From Saccharopolyspora erythraea NRRL 2338 (GTDB lineage Bacteria; Actinomycetota; Actinomycetes; Mycobacteriales; Pseudonocardiaceae), in the NCBI RefSeq assembly GCF_000062885.1, contig NC_009142.1, positions 124,001 through 188,000 on the forward strand: a stretch of 64,000 nucleotides of DNA. Reading direction: 5' to 3'. The notes beneath the pieces were generated by a model. It had not been told where the DNA came from. It did not search any database and worked only from the letters and a program-made list of their open reading frames with translations. Position 1 is the stretch's first letter. Each line of letters begins with the position of its first letter. This document shows, in pieces, positions 54,272-63,312 of this stretch. A program made the translations under genes and the position numbers.

Positions 54272-54754
54272 ATGACTCTGGTTCGCAGGTCGAGCTGGGA
54301 CCCGTTCGGCAACCTGGTCCGCCAGATGGACCGCGACTTCGACAGCATCAGCCGCCGGTTCTTCGGCAGCCAGGGCGTCGAGGGCTTCGTCCCGGCCACC
54401 AACGTCGAGCGCGACGGTTCGGACGTGGTGATCAAGCTGGAGCTGCCGGGCGTGGACATCGCCCAGGACGTCGAGGTGGAGGTCACCGACGGCCGGCTGT
54501 CGATCAGCGGACAGCGCCGCACCGAGAAGACCAGCGGTGAGGACGGCGCGGTGCTGCTGCGCGAGATCCGCACCGGTGCGTTCCGGCGGGAGTTCAACCT
54601 GCCGGAGGGCGTGACGGCCGAGCAGGTCGAGGCGAACTACGACCGCGGGGTGCTCGAGGTGCGGGTGCACGAGGTCAGCAAGCCCGCGCCCGCCCCGACC
54701 AAGATCCAGATCGCCGACCGGCGCCAGGGCGACGGCAAGGCCGAGCTGAACTGA
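54272..54754 (+). CDS. Small heat-shock protein, Hsp20/alpha-crystallin family
   Basis: ATP-independent chaperone of 160 aa. N-terminal arm: MTLVRRSSWDPFGNLVRQMD. Alpha-crystallin domain (about 40-135): ATNVERDGSDVVIKLELPGV, VEVEVTDGRLSISGQR, then FRREFNLPEGVTAEQVEANY and DRGVLEVRVHEV. The C-terminal extension is short, with IQIADRR as the IxI-like motif. ATG 54272 has GGAGG upstream. A HAIR box indicates HspR repression, as for Mycobacterium acr2. Confidence 0.96.
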   Translation: MTLVRRSSWDPFGNLVRQMDRDFDSISRRFFGSQGVEGFVPATNVERDGSDVVIKLELPGVDIAQDVEVEVTDGRLSISGQRRTEKTSGEDGAVLLREIRTGAFRREFNLPEGVTAEQVEANYDRGVLEVRVHEVSKPAPAPTKIQIADRRQGDGKAELN

Positions 54755-54789
54755 CGCCGCACCGGGTCGACCCGGTGCTCCGAAGTGCT

Positions 54790-54814
54790 GAGGGCCCGCG
54801 ACGCGCGGGCCCTC
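54790..54814. terminator. Terminator between hsp20 and the macro-domain gene
   Basis: An 11-base perfect GC stem (54790-54800 and 54804-54814) with a 3-base loop, between convergent genes. Confidence 0.7.
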
Positions 54815-54861
54815 GCGCCTGTCCGGGGTCGGTCACGCCCGGGGCGCCGGCACAGGGGGCG

Positions 54862-55467
54862 TCAGCGGTGTTCGACGTGGGCGAAGACCTCGTCCCACGC
54901 CGCCGCGACCTGCCGCGCGCACAGCTCCGGCGCGGCACCGCCCACGCCGGTGCCGAGGCCGGGCATCGCGATCGAGCGCACGAAGTCGCGCACCAGCACG
55001 CCGTTCTCCAGCGCACCGCCCGCCCACAGCCGCAGCACGGCCCTCGCGCACAGGTAGGGGTGCACGGTGTCGGCGGGAAGGCGTTCACCGGGCTCCCGCA
55101 TCGTGGGAGAGCTGAACAGCCAGGGCGGCGCCGGCGCGCCGGTCGGCACCAGCAGCGCCTCGCCGACGGGTAGCTCGCCGCCGTGGTAGGCCAGCACCGC
55201 GCTGCGCACGTGCTGCTCGACGTCGGGGAAGGCCCGCGCGTAGACGGCGTTGATGCCGCCGCGCATCCACCCGTACGAGTTCGCGGGGCTGACCACCGCG
55301 TCCACCGGCATGTCGAGCACCGAGCCGCGGTGCACCTCGACACCGTCCCGGCCCTCGGCCACCTCATGCCAGGCTGCGGCCAGCGGCTCGTCCAATGCGC
55401 ACAGGACAAGCCGCAGCTCCGGCTCCGCTCCGTCCGACGAGCGCTCCGACTCCGCGGTCACGCTCAC
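54862..55467 (-). CDS. Macro domain protein (ADP-ribose-binding family)
   Basis: Protein of 201 aa. Core: VEVHRGSVLDMPVDAVVSPA, then NSYGWMRGGINAVYARAFPD (the NxxG...GG ADP-ribose loop), LPVGEALLVPTGAPAPPWLF and IAMPGLGTGVGGAAPELCAR (phosphate loop GTGVGG). This is the layout of macro-domain hydrolases that remove ADP-ribose or deacylate ADP-ribose derivatives. The first 30 residues are variable. GTG start at 55467. Divergent from pheA. Substrate not determined. Confidence 0.88.
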   Translation of the reverse strand: MSVTAESERSSDGAEPELRLVLCALDEPLAAAWHEVAEGRDGVEVHRGSVLDMPVDAVVSPANSYGWMRGGINAVYARAFPDVEQHVRSAVLAYHGGELPVGEALLVPTGAPAPPWLFSSPTMREPGERLPADTVHPYLCARAVLRLWAGGALENGVLVRDFVRSIAMPGLGTGVGGAAPELCARQVAAAWDEVFAHVEHR

Positions 55468-55582
55468 AGCATCGCAGGAATGGACGCATTCGTGTCATCG
55501 GGTAGGTCACACATCCGAAGAATGACCTCGGCCACACCGCCGGTGGCGTTGCGCACAACGCGCCACCCGTAGGCTGGGCGCC

Positions 55583-56506
55583 GTGCCACGAATCGCCTAC
55601 CTCGGACCCTCGGGAACTTTCACCGAACAGGCGACCAGAGCCCTGACCGCCGACTTCGACGCCGAGCTCGTCCCCCACGACGACGTGCGGCAGGCGCTTG
55701 CGGCGGTGCGTTCGGGCGAGGTCGTCGCCGCGGGGGTGCCGGTGGAGAACTCGGTCGAGGGCTCGGTGCCCGCCACGATGGACGCGCTCGTCAGCGACGA
55801 GCCGGTGGTCGCGGTCGCCGAGACCGTGCTGCCGGTGGTGTTCGACGTGCTGGTCCGTCCGGGGACCAGACCCGAAGAGGTGTCGACGGTGGCCAGCCAC
55901 CCGCACGCCATCGCGCAGGTGCGGGGCTGGCTGGAGGCGAACCTGCCGCGCGCCGAGGTGCACTTCGCGGGTTCGACCGCGGCCGCGGCCGCGGCGGTGC
56001 GCGACGGCGAGTACGACGCCGCGGTGGCCGCGCCGATCGCGGTCGAGCGCTACCCGTCGCTGGAGCGCCTGTCGGCGGGCGTCGCCGACGTCCGGGACGC
56101 CTTCACCCGGTTCCTGCTGGTCCGCCGCCCCAGCCCGCCACCGGAGCCGACCGGCGCGGACCGCACCTCGGTGGCCGCGGTGATCTCCGACGAGGTCGGC
56201 ACGCTGGCGCTGCTGCTGTCGGAGCTGACGCTGCGCGACATCAACCTCAGCCGCATCGAGTCCCGGCCGACCAAGGACCGCCTCGGCGAGTACCGGTTCT
56301 TCCTCGACTTCGACGGGCACGTCGCCGACTCCCGGGTCGGCGACGCGCTGGCCGCGCTGCGGCGCCGCTGCAGCGAGGTGCGCTTCCTGGGCTCCTACCC
56401 GAAGGCCGACCGCGCGCCGTCGGCCATCCGCCCTTCGGCGTCCGAGCAGGCGTTCCGGGCCTCGGCGCGGTGGCTGGACGACATCCGAGCGGGAAGGATC
56501 GCATGA
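55583..56506 (+). CDS. pheA: Prephenate dehydratase
   Basis: Makes phenylpyruvate for phenylalanine synthesis. Protein of 307 aa: catalytic domain VPRIAYLGPSGTFTEQATRA, VPVENSVEGSVPATMDALVS, the Thr-Arg-Phe motif DAFTRFLLVRRP, then an ACT domain (SDEVGTLALLLSELTLRDIN) with the ESRP motif NLSRIESRPTKDRLGEYRFF for Phe feedback. There is no chorismate mutase domain, as usual in actinomycetes. GTG start at 55583. Its stop overlaps the phosphatase ATG (ATGA at 56503). Confidence 0.97.
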   Translation: MPRIAYLGPSGTFTEQATRALTADFDAELVPHDDVRQALAAVRSGEVVAAGVPVENSVEGSVPATMDALVSDEPVVAVAETVLPVVFDVLVRPGTRPEEVSTVASHPHAIAQVRGWLEANLPRAEVHFAGSTAAAAAAVRDGEYDAAVAAPIAVERYPSLERLSAGVADVRDAFTRFLLVRRPSPPPEPTGADRTSVAAVISDEVGTLALLLSELTLRDINLSRIESRPTKDRLGEYRFFLDFDGHVADSRVGDALAALRRRCSEVRFLGSYPKADRAPSAIRPSASEQAFRASARWLDDIRAGRIA

Positions 56507-57144
56507 CCGACGAACTCGCCCTCAGCTCCGACGGCACCCGGCTGGTGCTGGCCAGGCACGGCCAGACCCCGTCGAACGTGGTGCACGCGCTGGACACCCT
56601 GCCGCCCGGCCCCGCGCTGACCGACGAGGGCAGGCGGCAGGCCCGCGCGCTCGCCGACCGGCTCGCCGACGAGAAGGTCCTGGCGATCCGCGCCAGCCGC
56701 GCGGTCCGCGCCCAGCAGACCGCCGCGCCGCTGGCCCGGCACCACGGCCTGGACGTCGAGGTCGTCGACGGCACGCAGGAGATCTACGTCGGCGACCTGG
56801 AGGGCACCACCGACGGCGAGTCGCGGCAGCGCTTCGAGGACGTCTACCAGAGCTGGCACTTCGGCGACATCGACGTGCCGATGCCGGGCGGCGAGACCGG
56901 CCGCGAGGCGCTCGCGCGCTTCCTCGGCGCGGCCCGGCATGCCCTCGACGGCGCCAGTGGTGGCTCGGTGGTGCTGGTCAGCCACGGGGCGATGCTCCGG
57001 CTGGCCGCGGCTCACCTGGCGGCCGACGTCGACGCCGCCAGCGCCAACGCCGCCTACCTGCCCAACACCGGCGTGATCGTGCTCGAACCGGCGCCCACAC
57101 CGACCGGCTGGCACTGCGTGGAGTGGGACGGCCTCGGCATCTGA
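56503..57144 (+). CDS. Histidine phosphatase family protein
   Basis: Phosphoglycerate-mutase-like phosphatase of 213 aa. The phosphohistidine motif is RLVLARHGQTPSNV. Next come RASRAVRAQQTAAPLARHHG, the acid pocket TQEIYVGDLEGTTD and the second His in GSVVLVSHGAMLRLAAAHL. It starts inside the pheA stop codon, so it is coupled to it. This pair is often seen in actinobacteria, but the substrate (sugar phosphate, nucleotide or other) is unknown. Confidence 0.93.
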   Translation: MTDELALSSDGTRLVLARHGQTPSNVVHALDTLPPGPALTDEGRRQARALADRLADEKVLAIRASRAVRAQQTAAPLARHHGLDVEVVDGTQEIYVGDLEGTTDGESRQRFEDVYQSWHFGDIDVPMPGGETGREALARFLGAARHALDGASGGSVVLVSHGAMLRLAAAHLAADVDAASANAAYLPNTGVIVLEPAPTPTGWHCVEWDGLGI

Positions 57145-57158
57145 GGCTTCGAACTCAC

Positions 57159-57240
57159 CTTGCGAGGCGGTGTGGGTGGCGGAATCTCAGACGGTGCCGG
57201 TCGCGGCGGTGGGCCGAGCGGCTGCGCCGCTTCGAAGATC
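57159..57240. repeat. Dispersed repeat, long copy
   Basis: Longer relative of 36081-36132: CTTGCGAGGC, then an extra segment GGTGTGGGTGGCGGAATCTC, then GTGCCGGTCGCGG and CGGCTGCGCCGCTTCGAAGA. It lies between convergent genes. GCGGCTGCGCCGC inside it can form a small hairpin. Confidence 0.7.
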
Positions 57241-57290
57241 AAAAACAGGCGCTTCCACCACCTGCTGAGCAGCGGCCGCGCGGCGCGGGG

Positions 57291-57641
57291 TCAGCCCCAG
57301 CCGAGGGCGTGCAGTTTCTCGTCGTCGATGCCGAAGTGGTGCGCGATCTCGTGCACCACGGTCACGGCCACCTCGTCGACGACCTCGTCCTCGTCGGCGC
57401 ACATGTCCAGCAGCGCCTCGCGGTAGATCGTGATGTGGTCCGGCAGCACCCCGCCGTAGGTGCTGTCGCGCTCGGTGAGGGCGATGCCCTCGTACAGCCC
57501 GAGCAGCGACGGGTCCTCGGGGTTGCGGTCCTCGACGAGCACGACGACGTTGTTCATCGCCGACGCGAACTCCGCGGGCAGCAGGTCCAGCGCGTCGGCC
57601 ACCAGCTCCTCGAACCGAGCCCTGGTCATCTCCACCGGCAC
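57291..57641 (-). CDS. Zincin-like metallopeptidase (DUF1025-type)
   Basis: Small 116-aa predicted metalloprotease of the Zincin_1 family (PF06262). The zinc motif HEIAHHFGIDDEKLHALGW gives HExxHxxxxxD near the C-terminus. Upstream is SLLGLYEGIALTERDSTYGG and VLPDHITIYREALLDMCADE, characteristic of the family. Start GTG 57641 or ATG 57629. Often found near envelope or translation genes; substrate unknown. Confidence 0.92.
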   Translation of the reverse strand: MPVEMTRARFEELVADALDLLPAEFASAMNNVVVLVEDRNPEDPSLLGLYEGIALTERDSTYGGVLPDHITIYREALLDMCADEDEVVDEVAVTVVHEIAHHFGIDDEKLHALGWG

Positions 57642-57681
57642 GGTCCCAGTTCTACCCCAAACCGGACCGCGCCGGCGTGCT

Positions 57682-58689
57682 TCAGCGCTCGCCCTCGGCC
57701 GGCACGCCCGGCTGCACCGGGGCGGCGTCCTCGGGGGCGGGCTCCTTGTCCACCCGCACCTCGCCCTTGACGCCGCCGGTCACCGGCGCCAGCCCGCTGC
57801 CGTCCGGCAGCTGCGCGCTGACCTTGCAGTTGACCTTGCGCGACCCGGCGTCCCAGCTCTCCATCGGCAGGGTGTCCCAGTAGGTCGTCAGGCCCTTGTC
57901 GCGGACCACGTTCGGCCCGCCCGCGTAGGCGGCGGTCAGCTCGCCGCACCTGGTGGCCAGGAAGTTGTCCTGGTCGGGCACGGCCGGGAAGCCTTCCGGG
58001 AACTGCTGGCCGAGGTCGACGACGCCGGTGATCTCGACCGAGTGCAGCTGGGAGCAGTCCACCGGGTCCCACACCGCGGTGCCGTTGATGCCCAGGCAGC
58101 GGCCCTCGTCGTAGACGTTGGACTGGTCGATCTTGGAGGCGTTGCCGCTGATCCGGTAGAGCTTGCCGGAGGGGCCGGGCTGCTGGAGACCGCAGTGCAG
58201 CGTCCGGTCGCCCTCGGCCCAGCCCTGCTCGCTCGGGGTGAAGGCGCCGACCGCGAACCGGCCGTGCGGGTCGAACCGGCCGGACAGGAACTGCGTGGAG
58301 ACCTGCGTGCAGCGGTCGGTCTTGAGCTGCTGCCACTGCTCGGTGTCCGGGAACGGGGCCTGCGGGCCGAACTCGCCCTTGAGGTCGGCGGTGCCGGTCA
58401 CCTCGAACAGGTGCGGTTCGCTGCAGGTGACCTGCCGGATGTCGGCGGCGTCGGGCTCCGTCCAGTTGAGGCAGGTGCCCGCCTTGGCGCTGAACACGGC
58501 GCGGGGTGCCGGGGCGGAGCCGATCCGGCCGGGCCCCCCGACCCCGTCACCGCCGGTCGGCCAGTTCAGCAGCGCGCTGATCAGCAGGATCAGCATCGCG
58601 CCGATGGCGGCCGAGATCATGACCAGCCGCGTGTGGGGCTTCCTGCGGCTGGTCCTGGTGGGGGAGTCGGTGTCGGCCATCGAACACAT
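57682..58689 (-). CDS. Septum-formation family membrane-anchored protein
   Basis: About 335 aa. One N-terminal TM (RLVMISAAIGAMLILLISAL) is followed by an extracytoplasmic region holding two Cys-containing repeats of the Septum_form type (PF13845): AKAGTCLNWTEPDAADIRQV then TCSEPHLFEVTGTADL, and EGRCLGINGTAVWDPVDCSQ then LHSVEITGVVDL. The Pro/Glu/Ala tail is disordered. Start ATG 58689 or 58680. The name of the family comes from genomic association; the function is not established. Downstream, in the same direction, is the zincin gene 40 bases away. Confidence 0.85.
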   Translation of the reverse strand: MCSMADTDSPTRTSRRKPHTRLVMISAAIGAMLILLISALLNWPTGGDGVGGPGRIGSAPAPRAVFSAKAGTCLNWTEPDAADIRQVTCSEPHLFEVTGTADLKGEFGPQAPFPDTEQWQQLKTDRCTQVSTQFLSGRFDPHGRFAVGAFTPSEQGWAEGDRTLHCGLQQPGPSGKLYRISGNASKIDQSNVYDEGRCLGINGTAVWDPVDCSQLHSVEITGVVDLGQQFPEGFPAVPDQDNFLATRCGELTAAYAGGPNVVRDKGLTTYWDTLPMESWDAGSRKVNCKVSAQLPDGSGLAPVTGGVKGEVRVDKEPAPEDAAPVQPGVPAEGER

Positions 58690-58819
58690 GATGCCTCGAC
58701 GACCTGTGCGCTGCCTGATGCGCTCATCTCGGTTCGAAACCGATTCACGTCGATGTTCGTCACACGGTCGGACACCCCTCCACCATTCAGGTGGGTAATG
58801 TTGCTGCTGGGAGTGGGCG

Positions 58820-59488
58820 ATGACCGGAAGTGGCGGACCATTGGCAGACGACGACAAGCCGCAGGGCCAGGAGCCGACGACGCCGGGTGACGGCGAACAG
58901 CGTCGCGGCCAGATGCGCTACCAGGACCCCGAATCGACGGCGCCGCGCGAGCCCACGCTCGCCGAGCAGCGCGCCAGGATCGCCGCCGAGAAGCGGCGCG
59001 AGGAGAAGCAGGCCGCGGAGCTGGCCGAGGCCGAGCGCAAGACCCGCACGCGGCGCCGGGTGATGATCGGCGGCGGTGCCACGGTCGGCGTGGTGGCCCT
59101 CGTCGCCGCGTTCTACCAGGGCGCGGCCTACAGCCAGGAGCAGGCTGCGGTCACCCAGTACTGCGCGGCCGTGCCGCAGAACGGCCAGGTCACGGCCGAT
59201 CAGGACGACTTCTGCGACGAGAACTACGTCAACTCGCACCACGGCTACGTCAACCACGGCACGGGCATGTTCTTCATGCCGATCTTCCTGCCGGGCGGCG
59301 GTATCGGCGGTTACAACCAGTACCGCTACGGCTACACCGCGCCGGGTGCCCCGGCTCCCGCCGTCGGCTCCACGGTGTCGAGCCCGAACTTCACCAAGCC
59401 ATCGGGGAGCACCATCAAGGACAGCAAGGGCTCGACCGTCCAGCGCGGTGGCTTCGGCATCAACAACAAGTCCGGTAGCGGGAGCTGA
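58820..59488 (+). CDS. YgiB-like membrane protein
   Basis: Protein of 222 aa. A charged helical N-terminal half (REPTLAEQRARIAAEKRREE) precedes one TM (VMIGGGATVGVVALVAAFYQ). An extracytoplasmic part follows with a Cys pair (TQYCAAVPQNGQVTADQDDF, C), a GMFFMPIFLPGGGIGGYNQY segment and the end TIKDSKGSTVQRGGFGINNK. The order Cys - FxMP - SSPN - TVxRGGFG resembles E. coli YgiB (DUF1190). It is followed after four bases by a glutathionylspermidine-synthase-like gene, as ygiB is by ygiC. Role unknown. Confidence 0.78.
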   Translation: MTGSGGPLADDDKPQGQEPTTPGDGEQRRGQMRYQDPESTAPREPTLAEQRARIAAEKRREEKQAAELAEAERKTRTRRRVMIGGGATVGVVALVAAFYQGAAYSQEQAAVTQYCAAVPQNGQVTADQDDFCDENYVNSHHGYVNHGTGMFFMPIFLPGGGIGGYNQYRYGYTAPGAPAPAVGSTVSSPNFTKPSGSTIKDSKGSTVQRGGFGINNKSGSGS

Positions 59489-59492
59489 GCGG

Positions 59493-60662
59493 GTGCGGCG
59501 CAGGACAACGCAGCGGCGGCCGGACTGGCAGTCGAAGGTCGAGGAGCTGGGGCTGGTCTTCGGCACGCCCGCGCGTGCCGCGGACGGCTCCCAGCGGCCC
59601 TACTGGGACGAGGGCGTCCACTACGAGTTCGGCCTCGACGAGGTGCTCTCGCTGGAGGCCGACGTCGAGCTGCTGCACTCGATGTGCCTGGACGCGGTCG
59701 ACCACGTGGTCACCACCGAGCGCTACCGCGACTTCGGCATCCCGGAGTGGGTGTGGCCGCACATCGCCGAGTCGTGGAAGCGCCACGACCCGCACCTCTA
59801 CGGCCGCTTCGACCTGCGCTACGACGGGTCCGGCCCGGCCAGGCTGCTGGAGTACAACGCCGACACGCCGACCTCGCTGCTGGAGGCCGCGGTCGTGCAG
59901 TGGCACTGGCTGACCGAGGTCCACGAGGGCGACGACCAGTGGAACTCCATCCACGAGAAGCTGGTCGAGCGCTGGGAGGAGATCGGCAAGCAGCTCGGCA
60001 CCAACGAGGTGCACTTCACCTGGTCGGGTTCGGATTCCACCGGCGAGGACAACCTCACCGCCGCCTACCTGCAGGAGACCGCCGCCGAGGCGGGCCTGGA
60101 CACCGTCGGGCTGGCGATCGAGGAGATCGGCTGGGACAGCCTGCTGGAGCGCTTCGTCGACCTCGAAGAGGCGCCGATGAGCTCGGTCGTCAAGATCTAC
60201 CCCTGGGAGTGGATGGTCGACGACGACTTCGGCACCCACGCGGTGAAGACGCTGCCGCAGACGCAGTGGATCGAGCCGCTGTGGAAGATGCTGCTGTCCA
60301 ACAAGGCGCTGCTGGCGATCCTCTGGGAGATGCACCCGGGCCACCCGAACCTGCTGCCCGCCTACATCGGCCAGCCCGGGCTGCTCACCGAGTACGTGCG
60401 CAAGCCGCTGCTGGGCCGCGAGGGCAACAACATCTCCATCGTCGCGCCGGGCTGGGAGACCGAGACCGGCGGCTTCTACGGCGAGGAGGGCTACGTCTAC
60501 CAGGCGTTCGACCCGCTGCCCGAGTTCGACGGGATGCGGCCGGCGCTGGGCGCCTGGGTCGTCGGCGACTCCTCGGCCGGGCTCGGCATCCGCGAGACGG
60601 CCGGTCTGATCACCGACGACGGCGCCGCGTTCGTCCCGCACCGCATCCCCGACGGGAGCTGA
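59493..60662 (+). CDS. Glutathionylspermidine synthase-like ATP-grasp protein (YgiC-like)
   Basis: Protein of 389 aa of the GSP_synth family (PF03738). Landmarks: FGIPEWVWPHIAESWKRHDP, YGRFDLRYDGSGPARLLEYN (metal/ATP loop), ADTPTSLLEAAVVQWHW, IYPWEWMVDDDFG, PLWKMLLSNKALLAILWEMH, KPLLGREGNNISIV and YQAFDPLPEFDGMRPALGAW. The amidase domain of true GspSA is absent. Actinomycetes do not use glutathionylspermidine, so the real peptide/amine ligation substrate is unknown. GTG start at 59493, four bases after the YgiB-like stop; the two are an operon. Confidence 0.9.
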   Translation: MRRRTTQRRPDWQSKVEELGLVFGTPARAADGSQRPYWDEGVHYEFGLDEVLSLEADVELLHSMCLDAVDHVVTTERYRDFGIPEWVWPHIAESWKRHDPHLYGRFDLRYDGSGPARLLEYNADTPTSLLEAAVVQWHWLTEVHEGDDQWNSIHEKLVERWEEIGKQLGTNEVHFTWSGSDSTGEDNLTAAYLQETAAEAGLDTVGLAIEEIGWDSLLERFVDLEEAPMSSVVKIYPWEWMVDDDFGTHAVKTLPQTQWIEPLWKMLLSNKALLAILWEMHPGHPNLLPAYIGQPGLLTEYVRKPLLGREGNNISIVAPGWETETGGFYGEEGYVYQAFDPLPEFDGMRPALGAWVVGDSSAGLGIRETAGLITDDGAAFVPHRIPDGS

Positions 60663-60732
60663 CCACCACCGCCCGCGGCGAGCCCTGCCCCGGGCAGGGC
60701 ACCGCGCGCGGAGGCGGCTAGGCTGACCTGCT

Positions 60733-61998
60733 GTGATCGACCTGAAGACGCTACGCGAGGATCCGGAAGCCGTGCGCGCTTCGCAGCGCGCCAGGGGCGA
60801 GGACGCGTCGGTGGTGGACGCGCTGCTGTCCGCCGACGAGCGTCGCAGGTCAGCGGTGTCCCGCGCGGACTCGCTGCGCGCCGAGCAGAAGCAGCTCGGC
60901 AAGCAGGTCGGCAAGGCCGCCGGCGAGGAGCGCGAGCACCTGCTCAAGAAGGCCAAGGAGCTCTCGGCCCAGGTCAAGGACGCCGAGGCCGAGCAGGCCG
61001 AGGCCGACCAGGCGCTGGTCGAGGCGCAGAAGAAGCTCTCCAACATCGTCGGGCCGGGGGTCCCCCCGGGCGGTGAGGACGACTACGCCGTGCTCAAGCA
61101 CGTCGGCGTTCCCCCCGAGTTCGACTTCGAGGTCAAGGACCACCTCGAGCTCGGCACGTCGCTGGGCGCGATGGACATGGAGCGCGGGGCGAAGGTCGCC
61201 GGCGCGCGGTTCTACTTCCTCACCGGCATCGGCGCGCAGCTCGAGCTGGCGCTGCTGAACATGGCCGCGGCGCACGCCACCGCCAACGGGTTCACGCTGG
61301 TCGTGCCGCCGGTGCTGGTGCGCCCGGAGATCATGGAGGGCACCGGCTTCCTGGGCGCGCACTCCTCCGAGGTCTACCGGCTGGAGGAGGACGACCTCTA
61401 CCTGGTCGGCACCTCCGAGGTCCCGCTGGCGGGCTACCACTCGGGCGAGATCATCGACCTCGGCGCCGGTCCGCTGCGCTACGCGGGCTGGTCGTCGTGC
61501 TTCCGCCGCGAGGCGGGCTCCTACGGCCGCGACACCCGCGGCATCATCCGCGTGCACCAGTTCAACAAGCTGGAGATGTTCGTGTACTGCCGCGAGGAGG
61601 ACGCGGTGGCCGAGCACGAGCGGCTGCTGGGCTGGGAGGAGGAGATGCTGGCCAAGATCGAGGTGCCCTACCGGGTGATCGACACCGCGGCCGGCGACCT
61701 CGGTGCCAGCGCGGCCCGCAAGTACGACTGCGAGGCGTGGATCCCCAGCCAGCAGACCTACCGCGAGCTGACCTCCACCTCGAACTGCACCACGTTCCAG
61801 GCGCGGCGGCTCAACACCCGCTACCGGGAGGCCGACGGCCCGACCCGGATCGCGGCCACCCTCAACGGCACGCTGGCCACCACCCGCTGGATCGTGGCGA
61901 TCCTGGAGAACCACCAGCAGGCCGACGGCTCGGTGCGGGTGCCGGAGGCGCTGCGGCCGTTCCTGGGCGGGCGCGAGGTGCTCGAACCTACGCGCTGA
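60733..61998 (+). CDS. serS: Seryl-tRNA synthetase
   Basis: Class II aminoacyl-tRNA synthetase of 421 aa. The N-terminal coiled-coil tRNA arm spans about 25-105 ([20 protein letters not shown]). The core follows: motif 1 region ENM-type helix, TE-like loop [17 protein letters not shown], motif 2 [20 protein letters not shown] and motif 3 [33 protein letters not shown] is the serine-site block. GTG start at 60733; no T-box or other leader element is visible. Its 3' end overlaps the convergent HhH gene by 11 bases. Confidence 0.98.
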   Translation: MIDLKTLREDPEAVRASQRARGEDASVVDALLSADERRRSAVSRADSLRAEQKQLGKQVGKAAGEEREHLLKKAKELSAQVKDAEAEQAEADQALVEAQKKLSNIVGPGVPPGGEDDYAVLKHVGVPPEFDFEVKDHLELGTSLGAMDMERGAKVAGARFYFLTGIGAQLELALLNMAAAHATANGFTLVVPPVLVRPEIMEGTGFLGAHSSEVYRLEEDDLYLVGTSEVPLAGYHSGEIIDLGAGPLRYAGWSSCFRREAGSYGRDTRGIIRVHQFNKLEMFVYCREEDAVAEHERLLGWEEEMLAKIEVPYRVIDTAAGDLGASAARKYDCEAWIPSQQTYRELTSTSNCTTFQARRLNTRYREADGPTRIAATLNGTLATTRWIVAILENHQQADGSVRVPEALRPFLGGREVLEPTR

Positions 61999-62617
61999 CC
62001 TTCTCGGCCACGTCCTTCTCAAGCGTGGCCCGCACGAGCGCGGCGGCGAGCCGGGCCAGGTCCTTGTCACCGACCAGCTCGGCGAGCCGCTTCGCGTCCT
62101 CGGGCAGGCCGACCTTCTTGGCGCCGGAGAGGGCCTTCTTGTCGAAGTAGGGGCGCAGCTCCGGCCAGACGGCCTGGGCCTCGCGGCAGAAGATGTCCGC
62201 GCCGACCGGTCCGAGGCCCTTGACCTCCTGCAGCTTGCTCTTGAGCGCCTTGATGCCGCCTCCGGCCTCGTCGCGCAGCTTGCGCAGGTCGCCCCGGTAG
62301 CGGTCGAGCAGGTACTCGGCGCCGTCGCCCAGCGAGGTCGCCGTGCTCTCGTCGTAGCGGACGTAGTGCCCGCGGCCGAGGGCGTCCACCCGCTGCTGCC
62401 AGGTCGCGTCGCGCATCTTCTGCGGGGTGCCGAACTCGGCCAGCTCCCGCGCGGCCGACACCGCGATGCCGGCCTTGATCCGCGTGGACAGCAGCACCGA
62501 GAGCACCAGCAGCCGGTAGAGCGGGGCGGGCTTGTCCTCGAGCTTGATGCCCGCCTCCTCGGCGTACGTGGTGCCCGCCCGGTCGAGCAGGTCGCGCACG
62601 GCGGTCTTCGTCGACAT
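61988..62617 (-). CDS. HhH-GPD superfamily DNA repair-like protein
   Basis: Protein of 209 aa resembling endonuclease III-type glycosylases. [20 protein letters not shown] matches the N-terminal helical core. The helix-hairpin-helix GPD block is [20 protein letters not shown], with the aspartate-like position replaced by residues in WPELRPYFD. There is no iron-sulfur Cys cluster. The lack of a clear catalytic Lys makes glycosylase activity uncertain. ATG 62617 has AGGTGG upstream. It overlaps the serS 3' end by 11 bases. Confidence 0.85.
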   Translation of the reverse strand: MSTKTAVRDLLDRAGTTYAEEAGIKLEDKPAPLYRLLVLSVLLSTRIKAGIAVSAARELAEFGTPQKMRDATWQQRVDALGRGHYVRYDESTATSLGDGAEYLLDRYRGDLRKLRDEAGGGIKALKSKLQEVKGLGPVGADIFCREAQAVWPELRPYFDKKALSGAKKVGLPEDAKRLAELVGDKDLARLAAALVRATLEKDVAEKVSA

Positions 62618-62712
62618 CGGTTCCCACCTCCCTTTCCGCGTCTACCCGGCTCGTGCCGTGGGCACACTCCGGCCACGCGCGTCGGCGCGGAAGTCGACCT
62701 ATGGTGGGTGGC

Positions 62713-63306
62713 GTGTCGGATCAACCGGAAACCCCAAACGGCTCAGCGGGTCAGGCGCTGGCCGGTCTGGGCGGCCGGATCGGCCGCCTGCGCACCGAGC
62801 GCGGCCTCGACCAGGCGACCCTGGCGCGGCGGGCCGAGTTGGAGCAGACGCACCTGGCCGGTGTCGAGTCCGGCACCGCGACGCCGTCGCTGCCGGTGCT
62901 CGCGCAGCTCGCCGAGGCGCTCGACGTCGGTCTCTCGGAGCTGTTCACCGACGCCAGGCCCGGGCCCGCGGCGGTGGTGCTGCGCGGCGACGAGGTGCCG
63001 TCGGTCGACGACGGCGGCATGTCGGTGCAGGTCCTGACGCCGCGCGCGGTGATCCCCGGCCTCTACGCGGCGCGGTACCGGCTGTCGTCGGCCAGCTCCG
63101 CAGTGCGCCCGGTCCGCCACGTGGGCCACGACTGGCTCTACGTGCTCAGCGGTGAGCTGCACGTGGAGTTCGAGTCGGACTCCACGACGCTGCGGGCGGG
63201 CGACAGCGTGAGCTTCAGCTCGAAGGTCCCGCACAAGCTCTCCGCGGTGGGCGGGCAGGACGCGGAGTTCCTCGCGGTCGGCGCGACCCTGCTCACGCCG
63301 ACCTGA
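62713..63306 (+). CDS. XRE-family regulator with cupin domain
   Basis: Protein of 197 aa. HTH domain: GGRIGRLRTERGLDQATLAR, RAELEQTHLAGVESGTATPS and LPVLAQLAEALDVGLSELF. Cupin domain: VGHDWLYVLSGELHVEFESD and LRAGDSVSFSSKVPHKLSAV, with metal-site type residues. This class binds a small ligand in the cupin barrel and regulates nearby or remote genes. Start GTG 62713; ATG 62701 is possible. It converges on the HAD gene with six bases between stops. Confidence 0.92.
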   Translation: MSDQPETPNGSAGQALAGLGGRIGRLRTERGLDQATLARRAELEQTHLAGVESGTATPSLPVLAQLAEALDVGLSELFTDARPGPAAVVLRGDEVPSVDDGGMSVQVLTPRAVIPGLYAARYRLSSASSAVRPVRHVGHDWLYVLSGELHVEFESDSTTLRAGDSVSFSSKVPHKLSAVGGQDAEFLAVGATLLTPT

Positions 63307-63312
63307 CGCCGG

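Noticed and set aside
60663-60732. T-box or other leader riboswitch upstream of serS
   Set aside because: Only about 70 bases separate it from the previous gene and no specifier/antiterminator structure is seen.
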